This document shows positions 33,589 through 43,806 of a stretch of 64,000 bases of DNA, in pieces. The stretch is taken from assembly GCF_900188455.1 (NCBI RefSeq), contig NZ_FZOL01000008.1:178753-242752 (forward strand). Reading direction: 5' to 3'. The stretch comes from Pseudomonas japonica (GTDB taxonomy: Bacteria > Pseudomonadota > Gammaproteobacteria > Pseudomonadales > Pseudomonadaceae). Both the position numbers and the translations under genes were made by a program. Under the pieces are notes generated by a model. That model saw only the letters and a list, made by a program, of their open reading frames with translations, was not told the DNA's origin and searched no databases. Each line of letters starts with the position of its first letter. The first letter of the stretch is position 1.

Positions 33589-36438
33589 ATGCGTGCCTTG
33601 TTCGCCCATACGCCGACCGTGACCGCTCATGACAGTCGCGGGCTGGAAGTCTGCACTGTCTCTTACCATCGCCACCCGGACAACCCGGTGGTGACGGATA
33701 CCCGCAGGTCCGTTCAGCATTATGATCTGGCCGGACGTGCGGCGCGGTTGTTCGATCCACGATTGAACGAAACGCCCTGTGTGCAGCACATTCACACGTT
33801 GAGCGGTGCCATTGCGCTCACCGACAGCGTCGATGCCGGTGTGAGCATCAGCCTGATGGATGCCGCAGGGCGACCCTCGTTGCTGTACACGGGGGTTGGC
33901 AGTGACAGCCTGATAACCCGTGAGTGGGGGTACGAGCCTTCCTCGTTGCCAGGCCGTGTGCTCAGCATCCGCGAGGGACTGGCGGAGCAGCCCGCGATGG
34001 TCAGCGAACGCTTCGTCTGGGCACAGCAATTGCCTGAAGAACAGCGCCACAACCTCTGCGGCCAATGCGTAAGGCACTACGATCCTGCCGGGCTGGATCA
34101 GACCGACAGCATCTCCCTGTGCGGCCAGCAGCGCTCGACAACGCGCCGACTGACGACCCCGACGCACAACGTGGACTGGCAAGGTGCCAGTGAAGACGAC
34201 TGGCGCCTGCTGCTGGAGCCCGACACGCTCACCACCCGCGCCCTCCATGACAGCACCGGCAAGCCGGTCGCAATCATCGACGCCATGGGCCATCTCCGGC
34301 GCATGGCATACGATGTGGCGGGTCAATTGATGTGCGGCTGGATCACGCTCGCGGGTGCCGACGAACAGCCTGTCATTCGCAATATCACCTACGGTGCCGC
34401 AGGAGAAAAACGTTCCGAACACCTGGCCAATGGCGTGTCCACCGAGCATGGCTACGAAGCCGAAACCTTGCGCCTGATTCGCCTGACAAGCCGTCAAGGC
34501 ACACACATGCTGCAAGACCTGAACTATGAATATGACCCTATGGGCAATGTCCTTTACATCAAGGACCTGGCCCAGCCCGAGCGCTACTGGCGCAATCAGA
34601 AGGTCTCGGCGCACAGCGCGTTCGAGTACGACACGCTGTACCAGATGACCCATTCGACCGGTCGTGAGATGGCCAACAACGCCACCAATGAGTGGCTGGC
34701 CACACTCCCCCCGCCCGTGACCGACGACAGCTGGACGCGGTATAACCGCAGCTACCGTTATGACCGTGGCGATAACCTGACACGTATCCGTCACACCGCT
34801 CCTGCCGCCAACCACAGCTTTACGCGCGACATGACGGTTTCGCAGTACAGCAATCGCGCGGTGATCGCTGCCCTGACGGACGATCCCGAACACGTCGATG
34901 CGCTGTTCAGCCCGCAGGGACAACAGCGCTACTTGCAGCCTGGCCAGGTACTGCACTGGAACACCCGCGGCGAATTGAGCCAGGCCACTCCCGTCACGCG
35001 ACCGGGAAACGACTCCGACATCGAGTTGTATCGGTACGGGGCCGACGCACGGCGCATTCGCAAGATACGCCGCTCCCACACCCGCAACACCGTCGTACAG
35101 AGCGCCGTGGTCTATCTGCCGGGCCTTGAAATACGCACGACCACAATTGATGACGTACAGAAGGAATGCCTGCATATCGTGACGTTGGGTCAGGTGCGGA
35201 TAATGCACTGGCAATCCGGTCTACCGGACGGCATTGACAACGATCACGTCCGCTACAGCCTGACCAACCTCGTGGGCAGCCACGAACTGGAACTGGACGA
35301 CCGGGGCGCGCTGATCAGCCGCGAAGAGTTCTATCCGTACGGCGGCAGAGCGCTCTGGAGCACATCCACCCCTGGCGCGGCCGACTTGAAGATCGCCAGA
35401 TACTCCGGCAAGGAACGGGATGCTACCGGCCTCTACTACTATGGGTACCGCTATTACCAACCTTGGGCGGGGCGTTGGTTGTCGAGCGATCCGGCCGGCA
35501 CCGTTGATGGACCGAACCTGTATCGAATGGCGCGCAACAATCCGGCATCCCTGATCGACAGCGACGGCCGGGTAGCGAGTCTGGCATGTGTTGACTCGGC
35601 AAACGGCGCACGGTTCGACGAACTGATCGACGCGGAAGTCGCCCGACTGCCCATGCGCGCGATCAAGAAAGCTATCCAGATGATCTGGATCGGAACTGCG
35701 CCGCTGTCCGAAAAGAACAGTGCGCTCTCCCGTGACACCGCACGGATGAACAGCGACTATGCCACGCACGTCTGGTTCGACAGTGCGATCAAAGGTCACG
35801 AGGCCGCCCTCGAGAGCATGCGCCAGCAGTTCGATTCAAGCGCAATCAGGCTGCAGGACATTCGCTCCGCGCGATGGTTGTCCGATGCCAGAAAACATCC
35901 CTCCTTCGGCCTCTATGAACAGGCCACCGCAGAAAGGAAATATGCACAGGCCAGCGACCTCCTGCGACTGATGCTGCTCAAGTATGAAGGGGGTGTTTAC
36001 AAAGACATCGACGACCGGCAAGAGCACCCCTTCGGCGCGCTGGAATTTCCCGGAGGCCTGGGCGTGAATGTCGAAAGCCACATGATCGGCTACGGGGATC
36101 TCATCGGTAATTCACCGATAGCAGCAGTGGAAGGACATCCCGTCATCGAGCAGATGCTGGAAAACGCTGTCGCACGTGTCGAAGGAGGTGAACAGGACAT
36201 TTTCAGGATTGCAGGCCCCAGGGCATTCACCACGACCCTTTACCACCACTACCGAGGCATGGCACCCGCCGATTTCAATCTCAAGCTGGACCTGTTCACC
36301 GCACACAAGCGGCGTTTGGTCGGCAAGAATGCCAATCTGAGCCTCGACAACATCGCCGCACTGCACAGGCCCTACCGGCAGATCCGCGGGCTGGGCAAAT
36401 TCATATCCAACGGGGGGGACCATTCCTGGGCACGATGA
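33589..36438 (+). CDS. TccC-like RHS toxin with TcdA/B-type glycosyltransferase C-terminus
   Basis: This is a 949-residue C subunit of a Tc-type toxin. The N-terminus (LFAHTPTVTAHDSRGLEV and YHRHPDNPVVTDTR) is the hallmark of TccC proteins. Residues about 50-680 are RHS/YD repeats ending in YYGYRYYQPWAGRWLSSDPAG and NPASLIDSDGR, the self-cleavage region. The variable C-terminus (about 690-949) has IQMIWIGTAPLS, then ASDLLRLMLLKYEGGVYKDI with a DxD motif (D806-I807-D808). This is the layout of clostridial large-toxin and OCH1-type GT-A glycosyltransferases, so it should glycosylate a host protein. The start at 33589 has AGGA nearby. No TcA, TcB or immunity gene is in the window. Confidence 0.88.
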   Translation: MRALFAHTPTVTAHDSRGLEVCTVSYHRHPDNPVVTDTRRSVQHYDLAGRAARLFDPRLNETPCVQHIHTLSGAIALTDSVDAGVSISLMDAAGRPSLLYTGVGSDSLITREWGYEPSSLPGRVLSIREGLAEQPAMVSERFVWAQQLPEEQRHNLCGQCVRHYDPAGLDQTDSISLCGQQRSTTRRLTTPTHNVDWQGASEDDWRLLLEPDTLTTRALHDSTGKPVAIIDAMGHLRRMAYDVAGQLMCGWITLAGADEQPVIRNITYGAAGEKRSEHLANGVSTEHGYEAETLRLIRLTSRQGTHMLQDLNYEYDPMGNVLYIKDLAQPERYWRNQKVSAHSAFEYDTLYQMTHSTGREMANNATNEWLATLPPPVTDDSWTRYNRSYRYDRGDNLTRIRHTAPAANHSFTRDMTVSQYSNRAVIAALTDDPEHVDALFSPQGQQRYLQPGQVLHWNTRGELSQATPVTRPGNDSDIELYRYGADARRIRKIRRSHTRNTVVQSAVVYLPGLEIRTTTIDDVQKECLHIVTLGQVRIMHWQSGLPDGIDNDHVRYSLTNLVGSHELELDDRGALISREEFYPYGGRALWSTSTPGAADLKIARYSGKERDATGLYYYGYRYYQPWAGRWLSSDPAGTVDGPNLYRMARNNPASLIDSDGRVASLACVDSANGARFDELIDAEVARLPMRAIKKAIQMIWIGTAPLSEKNSALSRDTARMNSDYATHVWFDSAIKGHEAALESMRQQFDSSAIRLQDIRSARWLSDARKHPSFGLYEQATAERKYAQASDLLRLMLLKYEGGVYKDIDDRQEHPFGALEFPGGLGVNVESHMIGYGDLIGNSPIAAVEGHPVIEQMLENAVARVEGGEQDIFRIAGPRAFTTTLYHHYRGMAPADFNLKLDLFTAHKRRLVGKNANLSLDNIAALHRPYRQIRGLGKFISNGGDHSWAR

Positions 36439-36446
36439 GTCACCCA

Positions 36447-36502
36447 CGAAAAGCAAGCAACACGTGCCCCGACCCACTTGCTCGGGCCAGGGCACGCGTT
36501 GC
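36447..36502 (-). terminator. Rho-independent terminator of ahpF
   Basis: On the minus strand, AGCAACGCGTGCCC directly after the ahpF stop pairs with GGGCACGTGTTGCT (one G-U pair) and is followed by TGCTTTT. It separates ahpF from the convergent TccC-like gene. Confidence 0.75.
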
Positions 36503-38065
36503 TCAGGCCGGTGCGCTAGTACGGATCAGGTGATCGAAGGCCGCCAGCGACGCCTTGGCCCCCTCGCCCACCGCAATCACGATCTGCTTGTACGGCACCG
36601 TGGTCACGTCACCCGCGGCGAACACCCCCGGCAGGTTGGTCTGGCCCTTGGAATCGACGATGATCTCGCCCCGCGGCGACAGCTCGACCGTGCCCTTCAG
36701 CCAGTCGGTATTGGGCAGCAGACCGATCTGCACGAAGATCCCTTCCAGCGCCAGCTCATGCTCGGCATCGGTGGTGCGGTCCTTGTAGCGCAGGCCATTG
36801 ACCTTCTGTCCGTCACCCAGCACTTCGCTGGTCAGCGCGCTGGTGATCACCTTGACGTTGGGCAGGCTGTGCAGCTTGCGTTGCAGCACGGCGTCGGCGC
36901 GCAGCTGGCTGTCGAACTCGATCAGGGTCACCTGGGCGACGATGCCGGCCAGGTCGATGGCCGCTTCCACACCGGAGTTGCCCCCGCCGATCACCGCCAC
37001 GCGCTTGCCCTTGAACAACGGACCGTCACAGTGCGGGCAGTAGGCCACGCCACGGCTGCGGTATTGCTGCTCACCCGGCACGTTCATTTCCCTCCAGCGC
37101 GCACCGGTGGCGAGGATCACGGTCTTGGCCTTGAGCGTCGCGCCGCTGGCCATGCGTACTTCGTGCAGGCCACCAGCGGCCGCCGGCACCAGGGCCTCGG
37201 CACGTTGCAGGTTCATGATGTCGACATCGTACTGCTTGACGTGTTCTTCCAGCGCCGTGGCCAGTTTCGGGCCTTCGGTTTCCTGCACCGAGATGAAGTT
37301 CTCGATGGCCATGGTGTCCAGCACCTGGCCGCCGAAACGCTCGGCCGCGACACCGGTACGGATGCCTTTGCGCGCCGCGTAGATGGCCGCCGCCGCACCG
37401 GCCGGGCCGCCACCGATCACCAGCACGTCGAAGGCGTCCTTGGCGTTGAGCTTCTCGGCCTGGCGCTCGCTGGCACCGCTGTCGAGCTTGGCGACGATCT
37501 CTTCCAGACCCATGCGGCCCTGGCCGAACACCTGGCCATTGAGGTACACGCTCGGCACCGCCATGACCTGGCGCGATTCGACTTCGGCCTGGAACAGCGC
37601 ACCGTCGATGGCGACATGGCGCACATTGGGGTTGAGCACCGCCATCAGGTTCAGCGCCTGGACCACGTCCGGGCAGTTCTGGCACGACAGCGAGAAGTAG
37701 GTTTCGAAATTGAATTCGCCCTTCAGCGCGGCGATCTGTTCGATCAGCTCGGCGCTGGCCTTGGACGGGTGCCCGCCGACCTGCAGCAGGGCCAGGACCA
37801 GGGAGGTGAATTCATGGCCCATGGGGATGCCGGCGAAACGCAGGCTGATGTCGGCCCCGGGGCGATTGAGCGAGAACGACGGGACACGGGCGTCGCTGCC
37901 GTCCTCGCGCAGGGTGATCAGGTTCGACAGGCTGGCGATCTCGCGCAGCAGGTCGTGAAGTTCGCGGGACTTCGCGCCGTCATCGAGGGAAGCGACGATC
38001 TCGATCGGCTGAGTGACCCGCTCCAGGTAGGTTTTCAACTGAGTTTTAAGCGTGGCGTCCAACAT
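36503..38065 (-). CDS. ahpF: alkyl hydroperoxide reductase subunit F
   Basis: This 520-residue flavoprotein regenerates AhpC with NADH. The N-terminal tandem thioredoxin-like domain carries the redox pair CQNC (about residues 129-132). The FAD domain begins [20 protein letters not shown], the thioredoxin-reductase-type disulfide is CPHC in [10 protein letters not shown], and the NADH motif is [12 protein letters not shown]. The chosen start gives [17 protein letters not shown], the normal AhpF N-terminus; upstream in-frame codons are not conserved. It lies 126 bp downstream of ahpC with a strong hairpin between, so it is likely expressed at a lower level by read-through, or from its own promoter. 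Confidence 0.98.
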   Translation of the reverse strand: MLDATLKTQLKTYLERVTQPIEIVASLDDGAKSRELHDLLREIASLSNLITLREDGSDARVPSFSLNRPGADISLRFAGIPMGHEFTSLVLALLQVGGHPSKASAELIEQIAALKGEFNFETYFSLSCQNCPDVVQALNLMAVLNPNVRHVAIDGALFQAEVESRQVMAVPSVYLNGQVFGQGRMGLEEIVAKLDSGASERQAEKLNAKDAFDVLVIGGGPAGAAAAIYAARKGIRTGVAAERFGGQVLDTMAIENFISVQETEGPKLATALEEHVKQYDVDIMNLQRAEALVPAAAGGLHEVRMASGATLKAKTVILATGARWREMNVPGEQQYRSRGVAYCPHCDGPLFKGKRVAVIGGGNSGVEAAIDLAGIVAQVTLIEFDSQLRADAVLQRKLHSLPNVKVITSALTSEVLGDGQKVNGLRYKDRTTDAEHELALEGIFVQIGLLPNTDWLKGTVELSPRGEIIVDSKGQTNLPGVFAAGDVTTVPYKQIVIAVGEGAKASLAAFDHLIRTSAPA

Positions 38066-38099
38066 ACGGGCGATTCCTTTTTTCAGATTCTGTAAATGC

Positions 38100-38129
38100 A
38101 AACGCCCGGGCGAAAGCGCCCGGGCGTTT
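38100..38129 (-). terminator. Hairpin between ahpC and ahpF
   Basis: This is a perfect 13-bp stem (AAACGCCCGGGCG and its complement) with a 4-base loop, followed on the minus strand by GCATTT. It probably attenuates transcription from ahpC into ahpF. Confidence 0.82.
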
Positions 38130-38191
38130 GTGCGGGGCGGGGTTGCGGCTACAGGGTGCGGTCGAACACCGCCCTCGGCGACATGAGCGGC

Positions 38192-38755
38192 TTAGATCTT
38201 GCCGACCAGGTCCAGCGAAGGGGCCAGGGTGGCCTCGCCTTCTTTCCACTTGGCCGGGCAGACTTCACCCGGGTGGGCGGCGACGTACTGGGCAGCCTTG
38301 ACCTTGCGCAGCAGCTCGCTGGCGTCACGGCCGACACCACCGTCGTTCAGTTCGACGATCTTGATCTGGCCTTCCGGGTTGATCACGAAGGTGCCGCGAT
38401 CGGCCAGGCCGGCTTCTTCGATCAGCACATCGAAGTTGCGCGAGATGACGTGGGTCGGGTCACCGATCAGCGGGTACTGGATCTTGCCGATGGTGTCCGA
38501 GGTGTCGTGCCAGGCTTTGTGGGTGAAGTGGGTGTCGGTGGACACGCCGTAGATTTCCACGCCCAGTTTCTGGAACTCGGCGTAGTTGTCGGCCAGGTCA
38601 CCCAGCTCGGTTGGGCAGACGAAAGTGAAGTCGGCTGGGTAGAAGAACACAACGGACCATTTGCCTTTCAGATCGGCGTCGGAGACCTGAACGAAGTTGC
38701 CGTTGTGGTAAGCGGTTGCGGTGAACGGTTTGACCTGGCTGTTGATGATAGGCAT
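38192..38755 (-). CDS. ahpC: alkyl hydroperoxide reductase subunit C (peroxiredoxin)
   Basis: This is a 187-residue typical 2-Cys peroxiredoxin. The peroxidatic Cys is in [14 protein letters not shown] (about residue 47) and the resolving Cys in [11 protein letters not shown] (about 166). It reduces hydrogen peroxide, organic hydroperoxides and peroxynitrite and is recycled by the adjacent AhpF. The start at 38755 has GGAGAGT close by. The gene is preceded by an AT-richer promoter region (38756-38860) where OxyR control would be expected from the family, though I cannot verify a site by eye. Confidence 0.98.
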   Translation of the reverse strand: MPIINSQVKPFTATAYHNGNFVQVSDADLKGKWSVVFFYPADFTFVCPTELGDLADNYAEFQKLGVEIYGVSTDTHFTHKAWHDTSDTIGKIQYPLIGDPTHVISRNFDVLIEEAGLADRGTFVINPEGQIKIVELNDGGVGRDASELLRKVKAAQYVAAHPGEVCPAKWKEGEATLAPSLDLVGKI

Positions 38756-38871
38756 CGGTGACTCTCCTTCAGGGGTTGTGAAAACTTGATGGAGAGATCC
38801 TAGTCAATAGAGTCGGTTAATGCTCATTGGCAAAAACCATGCAGGTGATTGGTTTTGGCTATAGGGAAATC

Positions 38872-38986
38872 GTAGGAGCTGGCTTGTCGTGTGACGAACC
38901 ACTGCGAAGGACCGCGTTAGCGGTCCCTAATAACGGTGACGTCTGGGACCGCGTTGCGGTCCTTCGCGGGCAAGCCACGCTCCTAC
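38872..38986. repeat. REP palindrome (GTAGGAGCTGGCTTG type)
   Basis: Outer arms starting GTAGGAGCTGGCTTG and ending CAAGCCACGCTCCTAC enclose an inner stem GGACCGCG...CGGTCC. It lies between ahpC's promoter and the 3' end of gor. Confidence 0.88.
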
Positions 38987-39008
38987 AGTGGACACGCACC
39001 GATATTCC

Positions 39009-40364
39009 TCAGCGGGTGACCGTCCTCATGGTCACGAACTCCTCCGCCGCCGTCGGGTGTACGCCGATGGTCTCGTCGAACTGCTGCTTGGTCGCCCCGG
39101 CCTTCAGCGCGATGCCCAGGCCCTGGATGATCTCGCCGGCGTCCGGACCGACCATATGGCAACCCAGCACGCGGTCGCTGTCGGCGTCCACCACCAGCTT
39201 CATCAGGGTCTTTTCCTGGACCTCGGTGAGGGTCAGCTTCATCGGCCGGAAGCGGCTTTCGAAGATCTTCAGCGAATGCCCGGCCTCCAGCGCCTGCTCT
39301 TCCGTCAGGCCGACGGTGCCGATCGGCGGCTGGCTGAACACGGCCGTCGGGATATTGCGGTAATCCACCGGACGGTATTCTTCCGGCTTGAACAGCCGCC
39401 GCGCCACCGCCATGCCTTCGGCCAGGGCCACCGGGGTCAGTTGCACGCGGCCGATAACGTCACCGATGGCGAGGATCGACGGCTCGTCGGTCTGGAATTC
39501 GTCGTTGACCCGAACGAAGCCGCGCTCGTCCAGTTGCACCTCGGTGTTCTCCAGGCCAAGGTTGTCCAGCATCGGCCGGCGCCCGGTGGCGTAGAACACG
39601 CAGTCGGTGAGCAGCTCGCGGCCGTCCTTGAGAATGGCCTTGAGGCTGCCGTCGGCCTGTTGCTCGATGGCCGCGATATCGCTGTTGAACTGCAGGTCGA
39701 GGCCGCGTTTCTCCAGTTCTTCCTTGAGGTGATTGCGCACCGCGCCGTCGAAACCCCGCAGGAACAGATCGCCGCGATAGAGCAAGGTGGTGTCGGCGCC
39801 GAGGCCCTGGAAGATCCCGGCGAACTCGACGGCAATGTAGCCGCCGCCCACCACCAGCACACGCTTGGGCAGGTCCTTCAGGAAGAACGCCTCGTTGGAA
39901 CTGATCGCCAGCTCACGGCCCGGAATCTCCGGAATCTGCGGCCAGCCACCGGTGGCGATGAGGATGTGTTTGGCCGAGTAGCGCTTGCCCTCCACTTCCA
40001 CTTCGTGGGGCGCGGTGATCCGCGCGTGGCCTTCCAGCAGGGTCACGCCGCTGTTGACCAGAAGGTTGCGGTAGATACCGTTGAGGCGCTGGATCTCGCG
40101 GTTCTTGTTGGCGATCAGCTGGCTCCAGTCGAACTGCGCATCCTCCAGCGACCAGCCGAAACCCGAGGCCTGCTCGAACTCGTCGGCGTAGTGGGCGCCA
40201 TACACCAGCAACTTCTTCGGCACGCAGCCAACGTTGACGCAGGTCCCGCCCAGGTAGCGACTCTCCGCCACCGCCACTCGGGCGCCGAAGCCCGCGGCGA
40301 ATCGCGAGGCACGCACACCGCCGGAACCGGCGCCAATCACAAACAGGTCAAAATCGTAGGCCAT
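39009..40364 (-). CDS. gor: glutathione-disulfide reductase
   Basis: This 451-residue FAD-dependent enzyme reduces oxidised glutathione with NADPH. It has the FAD dinucleotide motif [14 protein letters not shown], the redox disulfide [13 protein letters not shown], the NADPH fold [13 protein letters not shown], and the C-terminal dimer motif with the catalytic His, [10 protein letters not shown]. The start at 40364 (MAYDFDLF) is preceded by GGAGATTGATAT and gives the normal family length. It is downstream of galU on the same strand, with a terminator between them. Confidence 0.97.
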   Translation of the reverse strand: MAYDFDLFVIGAGSGGVRASRFAAGFGARVAVAESRYLGGTCVNVGCVPKKLLVYGAHYADEFEQASGFGWSLEDAQFDWSQLIANKNREIQRLNGIYRNLLVNSGVTLLEGHARITAPHEVEVEGKRYSAKHILIATGGWPQIPEIPGRELAISSNEAFFLKDLPKRVLVVGGGYIAVEFAGIFQGLGADTTLLYRGDLFLRGFDGAVRNHLKEELEKRGLDLQFNSDIAAIEQQADGSLKAILKDGRELLTDCVFYATGRRPMLDNLGLENTEVQLDERGFVRVNDEFQTDEPSILAIGDVIGRVQLTPVALAEGMAVARRLFKPEEYRPVDYRNIPTAVFSQPPIGTVGLTEEQALEAGHSLKIFESRFRPMKLTLTEVQEKTLMKLVVDADSDRVLGCHMVGPDAGEIIQGLGIALKAGATKQQFDETIGVHPTAAEEFVTMRTVTR

Positions 40365-40412
40365 ATCAATCTCCTCGGCAGGTCGCCAGCATAGCGCCAG
40401 TGCCCGGCATAA

Positions 40413-40443
40413 ACAAAAAGCCACCCGAAGGTGGCTTTTTTCT
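40413..40443 (-). terminator. Rho-independent terminator of galU
   Basis: The stem AAAAGCCACC / GGTGGCTTTT with a 4-base loop is followed on the minus strand by TTTTTGTTTA. It lies between galU and gor. Confidence 0.9.
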
Positions 40444-40462
40444 TCCGGACAACGGCTACCGA

Positions 40463-41302
40463 TCAGTAAGCCTTGCCAGTCTTGTAGAAGTTCTCGAAGC
40501 AGAAGTTGGTCGCATCGATGTAGCCTTCGGCGCCACCGCAGTCGAAACGCTTGCCCTTGAACTTGTAGGCCATGACGCAACCGTTCTGCGCCTGCTTCAT
40601 CAGCGCGTCGGTGATCTGGATCTCGCCACCCTTGCCTGGCTCGGTCTGTTCGATCAGGTCGAAGATGTCCGGGGTCAGGATGTAGCGACCGATGATCGCC
40701 AGGTTCGACGGCGCGTCTTCCGGCTTCGGCTTCTCGACCATGCTGTGCACGCGATAGATGTCGTCGCGGATCATGTCGCCGGCGATCACGCCGTACTTGT
40801 TGGTTTCCTGCGGATCGACTTCCTGGATGGCGACGATCGAGCAGCGGAACTGCTTGTACAGCTTGACCATCTGGGTCAGCACGCCGTCGTCGTCGAGGTT
40901 GACGCACAGGTCGTCGGCCAGGACCACGGCGAACGCTTCGTCACCGATCAGCGGACGGCCGGTGAGGATGGCGTGACCCAGGCCTTTCATCTCGGTCTGA
41001 CGGGTGTAGGAGAAGGAGCACTCGTCCAGCAGGCGACGGATGCCCACCAGGTATTTTTCCTTGTCGGTGCCCTTGATCTGGTTTTCCAGCTCGTAGCTGA
41101 TGTCGAAGTGGTCTTCCAGGGCGCGCTTGCCACGACCGGTGACAATGGCGATTTCGGTCAGACCGGCTTCGAGGGCTTCTTCGACGCCGTACTGGATCAG
41201 TGGCTTGTTGACCACCGGCAGCATTTCCTTGGGCATGGCTTTGGTTGCTGGCAGGAAGCGAGTGCCGTAGCCGGCTGCCGGGAACAAGCATTTCTTGATC
41301 AT
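40463..41302 (-). CDS. galU: UTP--glucose-1-phosphate uridylyltransferase
   Basis: This 279-residue enzyme makes UDP-glucose from UTP and glucose 1-phosphate for lipopolysaccharide core, exopolysaccharide and osmolyte synthesis. The nucleotide-binding signature is at the start, [20 protein letters not shown]. Further conserved blocks are VLADDLCVN (metal-binding Asp) and [19 protein letters not shown]. Length and sequence are canonical for Pseudomonas GalU. It is followed by its own terminator and then gor. Confidence 0.98.
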   Translation of the reverse strand: MIKKCLFPAAGYGTRFLPATKAMPKEMLPVVNKPLIQYGVEEALEAGLTEIAIVTGRGKRALEDHFDISYELENQIKGTDKEKYLVGIRRLLDECSFSYTRQTEMKGLGHAILTGRPLIGDEAFAVVLADDLCVNLDDDGVLTQMVKLYKQFRCSIVAIQEVDPQETNKYGVIAGDMIRDDIYRVHSMVEKPKPEDAPSNLAIIGRYILTPDIFDLIEQTEPGKGGEIQITDALMKQAQNGCVMAYKFKGKRFDCGGAEGYIDATNFCFENFYKTGKAY

Positions 41303-41536
41303 AAAAGTCCTTAACGAAGGGCTGTGCGTACGAAATTCGGCGCAGTCTAATCAGGCGGCGGGCACCTTACAATGCCCCACCCGGGCGCAACGGTTGCCAT
41401 CATAGAGAAATCCAGCGGGAGATAGTTCCCGACCACTGGAAATATTGGCTTCGCGCCATTGGTCTGACGCCACGAAGGCGCCGTTCGCGGAGCACGAAAC
41501 GGCGCCATGGCCATCACTTTTCAGCGTGTCATGTCA

Positions 41537-42451
41537 TCACTTGCCGGTGCCCTGTCCGATCAGCACGCCATCGAGGGTCTGGCCGTAGAGGTTGACGCCA
41601 TCGTTGGCGTGGAACTTCACCCGCGTCTTCTCCACCGAACCCTCGACCAGCCGCGGATCCTGCGGGCGTTCGTGCTTGTTGACGAACGCGGCGACATCCC
41701 ACGCCTGCTGGTCGCTGAGGCTGCCCGGCTTGCCCAGCGGCATGTTGTGCTTGATGAATGACGCCGCGGTGTTGATCCGGTGCATGCCGGCCCCCCAGTT
41801 GTAGGAGTCCTTGCCCCACAGTGGCGGCATCACGTAGTCGTTGGCGACCTTCTGGCCTTCGCCATCGGCACCGTGACAGATCGCGCATTGCGCCTGGTAC
41901 ACCTGCTCGCCACGGGCGATGTCATAGCCGCCAGCCGGCTGCGCGACATCGGGATAGCCACGCCCCGGCGGTTCGACACCGACCTGGGCCTTGCTCGCCA
42001 GCCAGTAGGAATACACCGACAGCGCCGTGATCTCCGGGCTGTCAGCCGCAGGTGCCTTGCCGTTCATGCTGAACTGGAAGCAGCCCTGGATGCGTTCGGC
42101 GTAGGTGTTCACCTTGTCGTTCTTCTTGCGGTAGGCCGGGTACATCGGATATGCGCCCCACAGTGGCGCCGAGTGCGCCAGGCGCCCCTGGTCGAGGTGG
42201 CAGTTGCTGCATTTCATGCCGTTGCCGACGTAGTCCGGGGCCAGGCGTCCGGTATCGACGAACAGCGCATAACCGTCGCGCACCATCTTGCCGAAGGCGT
42301 TGTCCGGCAGTTCGCTCTGCGCCGGCGGGACGAAGAACGGCGTCTGGCTGGCCGGCGGCACTTTCAGTTGCGACTGGTCTTCCATGGCAACCTGCGCGGC
42401 ATGAGCCGTACCCAGCGCGAAGGCCAGCGTGGTAACAACGAATGCTTTCAT
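41537..42451 (-). CDS. tsdA: thiosulfate dehydrogenase (TsdA-type dihaem cytochrome c)
   Basis: This 304-residue periplasmic dihaem cytochrome has a signal peptide (cut after AHA) and haem motifs CSNCH and CAICH. The segment VNTYAERIQGCFQFSMNGKA matches the TsdA region that supplies the unusual axial Cys ligand of the catalytic haem, and GAGMHRINTAASFIKHNMPL also follows TsdA. It should oxidise thiosulfate to tetrathionate, or run the reverse, and pass electrons to its partner. The start overlaps the stop of the upstream c4-type cytochrome by four bases. The direction of the reaction cannot be told from sequence. Confidence 0.85.
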   Translation of the reverse strand: MKAFVVTTLAFALGTAHAAQVAMEDQSQLKVPPASQTPFFVPPAQSELPDNAFGKMVRDGYALFVDTGRLAPDYVGNGMKCSNCHLDQGRLAHSAPLWGAYPMYPAYRKKNDKVNTYAERIQGCFQFSMNGKAPAADSPEITALSVYSYWLASKAQVGVEPPGRGYPDVAQPAGGYDIARGEQVYQAQCAICHGADGEGQKVANDYVMPPLWGKDSYNWGAGMHRINTAASFIKHNMPLGKPGSLSDQQAWDVAAFVNKHERPQDPRLVEGSVEKTRVKFHANDGVNLYGQTLDGVLIGQGTGK

Positions 42452-43095
42452 GGCTTGACCTCCTGCCCGGCGGCGAAGTACTCGGCGATGGCTTTGACCT
42501 CGTCATCGGTCATGGCCTTGGCCACGCCTGCCATCAGCTGGTTGGGATCGTTGTGGCGGCTGCCATCGCGCCAGGCGTTGAGCTGCGCGGTGAGGTAGCC
42601 GGCCGGCTGATGAGCCAGCGGCGGGAAGTGCTCGCCCACCCCGCTGCCGCCCGGGCCATGACATTGCACGCAGCCGGGAATCTGCCGGCTCCAGTCGCCA
42701 TACAAGGCCAATTGCTGCACGGCACTGCTGGCCATCTGCTGACGGCGGTCGTCCGGCGCGGCGGGGGCCGGCATGGTGGCGAGACGGCCGCTCACGGCGG
42801 CGATTTCCTCGTCGCTCAGGGCCGCGGCCAGGGGCTGCATGATCGGGTTCTTGCGCGTGCCGTCGCGGAAATCGCGCAGTTGCTTGCTCAGGTAGGCGGC
42901 CGGCAACCCGGCCAGACGGGGAAAACCGGCGGCGGCCATGCCCAGGCCATCCGCCCCATGGCACCCCTGGCAGGCCATGGCGGCGGGATTGGCACCGCCC
43001 TGGGTGAAGACGTTCTGGCCCTGATCGGCATGCGCCGCCGGCAGGGCGAACAACAGCAGGCTGCTGATCAGGACTCGATCCAGTGGACTCATCAC
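42448..43095 (-). CDS. tsdB: dihaem c4-type cytochrome (TsdB-like electron acceptor)
   Basis: This 215-residue exported cytochrome c has an N-terminal signal peptide (ISSLLLFALPAAHA) and two class I haem motifs, CQGCH and CVQCH, in tandem c4-like halves. Each half has a later Met ligand candidate (KNPIMQPLA and PNQLMAGVA). In tsdBA operons such a cytochrome takes electrons from TsdA and feeds the respiratory chain, and the order and ATGA coupling here match. Transcription starts from the AT-rich region 43096-43294, which holds no gene. Confidence 0.82.
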   Translation of the reverse strand: MMSPLDRVLISSLLLFALPAAHADQGQNVFTQGGANPAAMACQGCHGADGLGMAAAGFPRLAGLPAAYLSKQLRDFRDGTRKNPIMQPLAAALSDEEIAAVSGRLATMPAPAAPDDRRQQMASSAVQQLALYGDWSRQIPGCVQCHGPGGSGVGEHFPPLAHQPAGYLTAQLNAWRDGSRHNDPNQLMAGVAKAMTDDEVKAIAEYFAAGQEVKP

Positions 43096-43294
43096 GGAGC
43101 TCCTTCTTATGGTTATATGCTTAGACTCAAAAAATATAAGCCTATGAATAGTAGGACTATCCCTTCGCCATCACAACGGCGAAATGCACCAAAAGAGAGC
43201 ATCTGGAGGAGTGAATCGATTAACTCATCAAGGACGGCGCCGCGACGGGCACCCTCCCACAAGGCCATTCACAGGCCAAGGCGGCGGATTCCGC

Positions 43295-43645
43295 TCAACC
43301 GGAGATACAGCGAGTCGCCGCGTTCTTCACGTCCGAAAGCCGCAACGGGAAGTTGTTCAGGCGCTCATGCAGCTTGATGGCGCTGCCACTGGAACGCTCG
43401 CTGATGTCCATCACCGCCGCCGGCCCGTCCGACAGCTTCTGCGGCACGACCACCCGGATCGAGTTCTTGTCGCGGGTCACCTGCAGCGAATCGCGGCTGC
43501 CCTTCAGCCGCTCCTGGACACAGTTCAGGTATTGCTCCGGCGTTTTGCCGGAAATCACATCGAGAGTTTCAGGGCTCTGTTCCAGCTCGGTCACACTGGC
43601 GCAACCAGTCAGCGTCAAGGCCAAGGCAGATACAAACCATTTCAT
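43295..43645 (-). CDS. small lipoprotein of unknown function
   Basis: This 116-residue protein has a lipoprotein signal peptide: MKWFVSALALTLTGCAS with lipobox LTGC (Cys at about residue 15). The mature part is soluble and I recognise no domain. The start at 43645 was preferred to 43663 because it puts the Lys and hydrophobic core at the N-terminus. It is followed by the promoter gap of tsdBA and is divergent from the DUF1883 gene. Confidence 0.75.
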   Translation of the reverse strand: MKWFVSALALTLTGCASVTELEQSPETLDVISGKTPEQYLNCVQERLKGSRDSLQVTRDKNSIRVVVPQKLSDGPAAVMDISERSSGSAIKLHERLNNFPLRLSDVKNAATRCISG

Positions 43646-43806
43646 CGAGTCCCGCTCCCACATATAAAAATCCTCAGACCGCTATTAGGCCAATTTGCTC
43701 CCTTGAATGTCATATTTATCGCAGGGAATGTGACGACTCCTACATTCCTCCTACATCCATCTGTTATCGTGCCGCTTTGCCGAAACATCCCCTGCGGAGC
43801 CGTGAC

